DNA of 64,000 bases, taken from the NCBI GenBank assembly GCA_043228905.1, contig JBHGNT010000009.1, positions 22,072,001-22,136,000 on the forward strand, read 5' to 3'. The number at the start of each line of letters is the position of its first letter. Positions within the stretch are counted from its first letter, which is position 1. The notes beneath the pieces are model-generated. The model did not search any database, was not told where the DNA came from, and saw only the letters and a list, made by a program, of their open reading frames with translations. Positions 57,156 through 64,000 of the stretch are shown in pieces. Source of the stretch: Azolla caroliniana. Its lineage: Eukaryota; Polypodiophyta. The translations under genes were made by a program, and so were the position numbers.

Positions 57156-58772
57156 TCACATGATCCATTCTTGCATGGTGGCATCACAACCCCAGAAGGC
57201 CTTGTCAAGCAAATCATCGATCGAGAGGAACTCATCATTCCATTTCCCGAGCATTGCCGATGGTTGATCGCATGTCGGTGAGCGGGTATTAATGGTAGAA
57301 CAACTACAAGGTGCCGAGGAGCTCAAGGGCTCCGCTTCATGTGAAGAAAACACCACTTCTTCTTCTTCGATGGGGGATGATGCAGCATTTTCGTCCTCGT
57401 ATTCATCGGTAGGGAAGTTGAAGGCATACATTGGTCCGGAATTTGAATATAGCGTGGTCCCGCTCACTACATTTTCATCGAGCTTAACGTGCGCATTAGA
57501 TATACCGTAACAATGTCCTCCTTGTGTTTCATCATGTTGTCGGTTGCTCCGAAGATCATGGTGCTCTTGCATATAACATCTCAATTCTTGAGGAGGTTTC
57601 GATCGATCTATTAGCCGTTCTTCTTCTTCTTCTTCGCGGGTACGTCTTCGTTCAATTCGAATGACATGACCTAATTTTGGAGAGGTGGTTCTATTTCCTT
57701 CTTGAGCAAACGCTGAACCGTTCAGCCAGGTGAGATTCCGAGTTGGTTCGTTCTTCTTCTTCTTCTTCGATATGTTTCCCATCTTAGGCTTCTTTTTGAC
57801 GAGCGGATCCTCGGGTTTTCGGGCTTCGAGGGGGAAATTAAGTTTGGCCTTTTGGCCTCGGATCCGTAGGGCGGCTTGGTCGTACGCGCGGGCCGCTTCT
57901 TCGGCCGTTTCAAAAGTGCCGAGCCACACCCTCATGCCTCGTCCGGGGTCCCGGATCTCAGCCGCATATTTGCCCCACGGGCGTCTCCTGATGCCTCGAT
58001 ACACATGTTTCCGCTTCCTTTCTTGGGGAGGAAGGGGTGCCCGAATTGGCTCGCCGACGGAATCATAGTTTTCCTTGGTTACTATATATATCAAGCAAGG
58101 AGGTAAAATTAGTTGTGCAAAATTTTATGCAGGGATTCAAGGCATATATTAGAATAGTTTGTAGATAGCATGGTGGATTCGGATTTGTCCGAGAGGAGCT
58201 CGACATAACAGCTATGTTGATCCATATGGCATACATAAGGATGGTACCCTAACAGATTTTTTGGGGCCCCCCTGATGCTCTCAATTCTTCAAGATAACAC
58301 TAGGGTTTTGTTTCAAAATCTTGTTAGGGACAAACCTTCCATGGATTCAATTTTGAAGGTGAGAAAGAGAGTTCAAGGGATGGGAAGGTGTCAATTTACC
58401 TTGGAAACACAGAGGCTCCTCCTCTTCCTTGATTCGTTGAGGATCGGCAGCATCATAGAGATGGATTTCGGTACCATTTTCGGGGGTTTTCTCGGTAACT
58501 TCGGATTGGAGCGGTCCAATTTTAGGGCAAACAAGGTCGAAGAGATCGGCGGGATCAATATTGCTCTCGGAGAAGGCGGGCCCATCCCATCTGGGATCTG
58601 GGCCGAGCTCGATCCCGCCAGTATCTGTAGAATTGATGGTACTGCTGGGATCAAGGCATGATGATGATGATGATGATGAGGAGGAGGATTGATTCAAGAG
58701 CTTGAACAAGTCATAGTCTTGATTAGGGTTAGGAAAAGAGAAGGCAACGGGGAGGAGCGGACCATAACACAT
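57156..58772 (-). CDS. ERF-type AP2 transcription factor, two exons
   Basis: Exon 1 is 58772-58400 and exon 2 58081-57156, joined in phase 1 (CAAG|GTAAAT...TATATAG|TAACC), giving 432 aa. The protein begins Met-Cys ([11 protein letters not shown]), has a Ser10 run and an acidic segment, then a basic RKRK. The AP2 domain is at ~150-208 ([20 protein letters not shown], then [18 protein letters not shown]). Ala and Asp at the 14th and 19th sheet positions mark the ERF rather than DREB branch, so GCC-box binding is expected. A lysine-rich stretch (KKKKK) follows and the acidic C-terminus ends near [16 protein letters not shown]. The intron before AP2, the RIRGxKAKLNFP ending and the Met-Cys start resemble group VII, but the N-terminus is not the usual MCGGAI. 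A TATATATA lies near 58886-58893, ~115 bp upstream. Confidence 0.95.
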
Positions 58773-61700
58773 CTCATAAACAAGATTAGAGACCTTTTGA
58801 GTAGAGCAGGGAGATGAAGGGAAGAGGATTAGAGGATGGAACAGAGGGAATTGATTTTGGAGTTTAATAAATGAGGAAGAACAGAGTATATATATGTGTG
58901 TGTGTGTGTGTGTGAAGAGTGATTAAGGAGTGGATTGGTGGATGGAAACAGAGGATTAGAGAAGATTAGAAGATGGAAACAGAGTATATATTAAGATTAG
59001 GGAGGATTGGATGATGGAAATAGAGGATTAGGGAGGATTAATGGAGGGGGGTAGAAACAAAGTATCTATGTGAGAGAAGGGTGATTAAGGTTAAGATTAA
59101 GATTAAGAGGATTGGAAGATAGAACAGAGAAGATTAATGGGGGTTACAAATGGGGGAGAACAGAGTATATATGAGAGAGAAAAGTGGTTTTGTGTACCCC
59201 TAGTTTCTTCTAACCCCCCCACAGTTTCTCTCTTTTCTTCTTGTTTTGCTTGTATGTGTGTGTGTGTGTGATAGGATTATGCATGGGTAAAACCTGAGAA
59301 TTGACCCTCGTGATCGGGCGGGCCCGCACCCCCGACCCTTTATGCATTCGGGAAGCCACACCCGACATGGCTCGTATAACGAAAAACCCGAGAAATATCG
59401 ACCCTCTTGATCAGGCGGCGGGCCCACACTCGTATAATAACCACCGATAAATCGCATCCCATCCGTGTATGCAGATGCCACAAACTGCACGGCTCGCCCC
59501 CGATTGCTATCGCATCAATCCTAATCACGAGGCTTTAGGGTTTAGGGTATTTTTGGACTTTGCCCGATTCCCATAGCCCTCGGACAACACCACTAAAACA
59601 TCCCTCTCGGTCTTCGGACGTCCCAATCCCAATACACAACTCGGACATGGACAACAAAACACCAGACGTCTTTTTGGACGTCATTGAACACAGAGGTCAT
59701 CTATAATAGTAGGAAAGATGAGGTAGAAGAGAGTTATACATGTGCCCTCTCGTACATATGTTCTTTTTTACGACTTCGAGGAAAATGGAAATGAGGTATG
59801 TCATATATTTTTAGCTAGCAAGATTTGTGAAAGTGCGCTCATTTGCCAACCTGACCGCCTAAATTTTTTCAAGAAGACGAAACCGGGATTCAATAAGTAA
59901 ATCATCGACCCAAGTCATGTGCCAAAGAAAGTCGTCATCCACTAGTTGTTTGGACATGTTCACCTATTGGATTTGTGAAAGAGCCCTTGTTCGAAACCCA
60001 ACCACATGCTCTGTACTATGAGGATGTGCCATCTCTTAGAATGTAAATACATATACATAATTGAGCATGTAAAGATCCAATGCGCACAAGCTCAATTGAT
60101 ATGGCCACAAGCATTCTATATTGAGGCCATGCGATGATGTATACGGGTTGTACAATTAAACTTGTTGGCTACTATATCTCGAGAGGATGATAACTATAAC
60201 TAGCATATCCGGAACCAGTGGATCGCACGTCCACTCGTCTCAATTCGAACTTCTATATTTTATTCGAATGCAAACCTCAATGCGCACAATTGAGCTATGC
60301 AACACTATATCAAACATGTGATGATAGATGTTGTCTAATGATTGTTTACCACTAGCAATATACCTTTAGAGCTCCCATTTACATTCCATTTTGGTGTAAT
60401 TCTCTTCACTTTTGTCCCTCGACACCATAATCTTCTTGGCTTATATTAAATAATATTGTTCAATTTTTCCTTGAAGCATACTCGGCTTCTCCCTTCGATA
60501 TGAGTATGATTGATTACAAAAGCAAGTGTGACATAGAATTGCTAAGGTTTACGACAAAAAGAAAAGAAAATGCAAGTGGAAGATATTTATATGCTACTTA
60601 CTACCTCACCAATCCAAACATCAAAATATTTAAAATAGAACATTTAAGGGCAATATCTCCATCAAGTTTGAGTTCTTTTGTAAATACATTTTTTGTTACT
60701 ACGATTCAATGGAGTTTCTACTTTCATGTAGTTGATTCATGGATATGGGCATGCATTTCTTTCACTGCTTTATGACAATTTGGCCCCTCTTGCAATAAGT
60801 TAAAATGGCAAAATGTTTTATGATCGTTTGTCGACGATAGTTTCCAATCTTCACGACATCATATGACATGGCTCACCTCAGGCATAGGTCATGTTTTCTA
60901 ATACATCTTTGGTAATATGTGACGAAGGTTATGTTGTGTGGATTGGACCTAGCAATAGGTTTAAGATATGTATCAAGGTATCTTTTTGGTTGCGGGGAAT
61001 ATACTTTAGCATGTACATTATATATTCTAATTATCTAGTACTTTCACTCTTGAGCACCTATGTACTTGCCCCCACAACTTTCCTTAGATCAATTGAAAAC
61101 CCTTAGAGGAGTAGTTTGTCCAATGTGAGTACCATATAATGTTATTTTAGGCCCCGCTCATTTTTGTAATTGTCTTGCTTTGACTTTCTTTTATGGCCCC
61201 ACATCATGCTATAATGCTCTATCATAGCATGCCTTTTCTACGTCTTGTCTTGAAATCACTCTTCTTGGCTTGGTTTACTTGCGACATCATTATCTTGGTT
61301 GACTCTCTTAGTTATGCCTCATATCAACCATAAGCAAGTGATGCAACATGGTCTCTCCTATGCATGCTCATCTTTTGCGGAAATCATATGTTACCGTTTG
61401 AGGTTTAGCATTACTTTTTTATAAACCAATGGTATTGTTTTTTATCCCAAAGTTATGTAAAGCAAACTTATACGCTTTCATGGTCCCGAGAATCAAAAAA
61501 TTGGAAAAAGAAAACCTTTGTAATCGTGTGAAATTACTACGAACATGATGGTTGACCCGATCTCAATGGAATAACATCAAGTCCATGATCTTGAGACTTG
61601 AGCCCACAGGCCACAACAACAAAGTTACAAGGGCCAAAGTGCTTTATTACAACACGCTGAAGGTATGTGGAGATGTAAGGCCCCACGGGGTATGATATGA

Positions 61701-61963
61701 TCTCATATTATTTAATAGGAAGCGCGTAGGAGTGGTTTCTCATAAAACTATAAAAAGATTTAAAAGGCGAAAATCATATCGAAATCTTCATATGTGTGAT
61801 GCACATACAAGAAATGGCAGTATTCATTCGCATTATGCACGATCCGGTAATGAAAGATAAAAAGTATCTGCGGCTCGTTTTCACGATGTGGATGGGTATA
61901 CGCGTACGAAGAACATAAGATGTGGTCCGGTCATTCATGGGGGTGCCAAAGCATAGAACTAAC

Positions 61964-62001
<38 letters not shown>

Positions 62002-62005
62002 ACTG
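58773..62005. other. ERF promoter side and intergenic DNA
   Basis: 58773-59200 is AG-rich with repeated AGGATTAGAGAAGATTAG-type motifs and (TG)n at 58895-58913. A second (TG)n is at 59254-59271. A GC-rich patch at 59280-59520 has a diverged repeat (GACCCTC..GATC.GGCG..GGGCCC at 59303 and 59399). From 59560 to 61960 the DNA is AT-rich without a recognised gene. Confidence 0.5.
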
Positions 62006-62063
62006 TATATAACATGGTAGAGGCTCTTCTTCCTTTTTGCTTTGCTCTTTTTCTTTTCACACT
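61966..62063 (+). promoter_or_regulatory. Core promoter and leader of the EF-hand gene
   Basis: (TG)n tract 61968-61999, then TATATAA at 62006-62012. Transcription start is then near 62036 and the leader only ~28 nt. The ATG at 62014 lies upstream of that start and is out of frame with the protein. Confidence 0.55.
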
Positions 62064-63116
62064 ATGGCACCTTCCTTCTTCTCCTGGACCCCTACTTCAT
62101 TTGTCTCAAAGATCAAGAACCCATTACTCTATTTCAACAACAACAATCCAATCCCATTGACAGTACCCTCTAATGACACCACAAATGTTGCCATTGATTC
62201 ACAAGATCAACATGGTTCCTCCTCACCTCCCAATCCATCGTCGTCGCATCGATCCGTCTCGAGTGGTGGTGCCAGTGGCGGACAATCGTCGGCTTCCGGG
62301 GGCCCCGAGAGGCCATCCTCGGGGCCTTCTTCTTCTTCCCCGTCTCGCTCCGGCTCCGGCTCCGGCTCAGGCTCGGCTTCGGTTCCTAGGGTTTCATCCA
62401 ACGCGGGCAACTTGTCAGAGGTGGATGGCCTCCGGGTCATTTTCGGGCATTTCGATGAGAACAATGACGGGTACTTGAGCGGGAGCGAGCTACGTACATC
62501 GCTACGCATGTTTGGGATCGAGACCGAGGATGATGAGGTAGCGGCCTTGGTCGAGGAGGCGGACACCAACAACAATGGAACCCTAGATTTCGACGAATTC
62601 GTGTCTTTCTACTACAATCTCAACCAAGGTATGAGCCTTAGCAAGGTCTCGGGCCCGAGCCCCGATCCCTCGGGTGCCGCCCACGGTGTGGATGTGATCG
62701 AGGCGGCCGTCCGATCCACCCGGATCGGAGATGCACTAGGACTTGGGGGAAGCCAGATCTCCACTACGCCCAATCCTATCGGCGAAGAATCCCAAAGGAA
62801 ATGCGAGAATGGCACCACGATCGGTGCTAATTCTATCAGATCTCCGAAAGATGAAGAAGAAGAAGAAGAAGAAGAAGGAGGAGGAGGAGAAGGAGGAGGA
62901 GAAGAGGACCTCCGCGATGCGTTCAATCTATTCGATAAGAATGGCGATGGCTTCATCTGCGCGGAGGAGCTCCAATCCGTGTTGAATAGCATGGGCCTCA
63001 AGCAAGGGAAATTGCTGATCGATTGCCAGAACATGATTCGAACCTTCGATCTCAATGGCGATGGACAAATTAGCTTCGACGAATTCAAGCAGATGATGCT
63101 CATTGGATTCAATTAA
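62064..63116 (+). CDS. Calmodulin-like EF-hand protein
   Basis: Intronless, 350 aa from ATG 62064. Residues ~1-125 are Ser/Gly/Pro-rich and disordered. EF1 (DENNDGYLSGSE, ~131-142) and EF2 (DTNNNGTLDFDE, ~167-178) form one pair. EF3 (DKNGDGFICAEE, ~291-302) and EF4 (DLNGDGQISFDE, ~329-340) form the second. All four loops keep the acidic residues at positions 1 and 12, so all should bind calcium. EF3 has Cys at position 9. The pairs are separated by ~110 residues including a Glu/Gly run coded by a GAA/GGA microsatellite, against ~25-30 in calmodulin. It is a likely calcium sensor of the CML class. No clear transit or signal peptide; target unknown. Confidence 0.93.
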   Translation: MAPSFFSWTPTSFVSKIKNPLLYFNNNNPIPLTVPSNDTTNVAIDSQDQHGSSSPPNPSSSHRSVSSGGASGGQSSASGGPERPSSGPSSSSPSRSGSGSGSGSASVPRVSSNAGNLSEVDGLRVIFGHFDENNDGYLSGSELRTSLRMFGIETEDDEVAALVEEADTNNNGTLDFDEFVSFYYNLNQGMSLSKVSGPSPDPSGAAHGVDVIEAAVRSTRIGDALGLGGSQISTTPNPIGEESQRKCENGTTIGANSIRSPKDEEEEEEEEGGGGEGGGEEDLRDAFNLFDKNGDGFICAEELQSVLNSMGLKQGKLLIDCQNMIRTFDLNGDGQISFDEFKQMMLIGFN

Positions 63117-64000
63117 CACAAATCGGCTACTCAATCATTTGAACTTGGAAATTTGGTCTTGTACATAAAGACTATGAATAATATCCCTTAATCATTCTTT
63201 TGCTACTTAATCTTCATTAGGAATCCCTTAATCACTCATTAATCTTGTTCTTTTTCCCACTGTAAAACACCCATCGCTAGATATAACGTTCCCTCTAATT
63301 GGCACCCACCTAATCATAACCTAATCATAACTTAGAATCGATGTATCTTGATTAATCATTTCGGCATTGCCGCACTAATCTTCCTAATTAAGCTTTAATA
63401 TCCAGTTACATTCTCTTCCTCTAATTTCCACCACCTAATCATAACTTAGAATTGATGTATCTAGATTAATCATTTCGGCGTAGCCTCACTAATCTTCCTA
63501 ATTAAGCTTTAACATGTAATCTTCCTAATTAAGCTTTAATAACATCCAATTAATTATTTTGTCTCCTAATTAAGATAATTTTATAAACCTCCAAGTTAAT
63601 GTGTCCCTTGTATTGATGAAGGAATTATGCTTAATCCAGCTAGCTAATAAATCTCCTTTGATACACCCAACACAGACTTGTACTCAACATTCATGTGGAA
63701 AGTTTGGATGTTCCGAGGTACTTGGGGCCAAAATCTCCCAACCTTTCTCGTATGGTAATGGCAAAGTGTTTAGGTTAATGCTGGCACTATGTTATGGTCT
63801 CAAAAGATTGGATGTTCCGAGGTACTTGGGACCAAAATCTCCCGACCTTTCATGTATGGTAATGTCAAAGTGTTTTTGTTAATGTTGGCGCTAGGTTATG
63901 GTCCAGAAATGGCCCTTGTACCCCTGACACATCTTCGCTACACTTGACATACATACCACTTCTTCTAAAACTACTTGCCACATTGGTGCATGGAACTAGC
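63117..64000. repeat. 3' flank with two sets of tandem duplications
   Basis: Set 1: CTAATCATAACTTAGAAT...CTTCCTAATTAAGCTTTAA at 63320-63400 and 63436-63514, with a third partial at 63517-63540. Set 2: period 104 bp, starting TTGGATGTTCCGAGGTACTT at 63704 and 63808, running to ~63905. No gene is supported; the 93-aa ORF at 63601-63882 crosses the repeat. Confidence 0.85.

Noticed and set aside
62014-62160. Upstream ATG at 62014 as the start of the EF-hand protein
   Set aside because: It is out of frame with the EF-hands and lies only 8 bp after the TATA box, before the expected transcription start.
62207-63112. Minus-strand ORFs of 122 and 166 aa opposite the EF-hand gene
   Set aside because: Antisense shadows of a GC-rich coding region with Ser/Gly and Glu runs.

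Overview
This is a nuclear window from a land plant. It has spliced genes with GT..AG introns, a tetraspanin carrying the plant GCCKPP motif, an ERF-type AP2 factor, a calmodulin-like protein and a RAD21 cohesin kleisin, set in AT-rich DNA full of LTR retrotransposons and LINE fragments. Long intergenic spaces, a Tf1/sushi-like chromovirus and a DUF7869-like element suggest a non-flowering plant such as a fern, lycophyte or bryophyte. The species cannot be fixed from the sequence.

Layout. 1-2781 is the 5' part of an apparently intact Ty3/gypsy chromovirus on the minus strand (copy A). 3270-6047 is a broken DUF7869-like transposase-type gene. 6370-9178 is a 5'-truncated Ty1/copia element. 9240-11250 is a decayed gypsy on the minus strand. 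12105-13345 is a tandem duplication split by a 5'-truncated LINE with 19-bp target duplications. About 0.9 kb of ACATAC-type microsatellite (14961-15825) lies before the tetraspanin gene (16486-18321). 21288-30445 is one copia element, proved by its TACCT target duplication. It holds a second, broken copy (B, 23985-29864) of the chromovirus family, which itself contains a solo LTR. 33725-34960 is a decayed copia and 35262-36450 a LINE. 39590-41380 holds two related LINE 3' ends, one split by a solo LTR flanked by ATAAG. The 13-exon RAD21 gene fills 43173-52422. The two-exon ERF gene is on the minus strand at 57156-58772, and the intronless EF-hand gene is at 62064-63116.

The four host genes are unrelated in function and are separated by kilobases of repeats. 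There are no operons, CRISPR arrays or rRNA genes.

The most interesting system is the chromovirus family (copies A and B). Both copies end gag with a textbook -1 frameshift cassette: GTTAAAC, a 6-nt spacer holding the stop, then an 11-bp hairpin. Both lack a tRNA-type primer site. Instead the sequence just inside the 5' LTR is complementary over 12 nt to the predicted 5' end of the element's own RNA, 33 nt downstream of the TATA box, and the pairing covaries between copies. This matches self-priming as known for fission-yeast Tf1, and -1 frameshifting is known in the sushi group. The LTR tips also carry tRNA-like A/B-box sequence in antisense.
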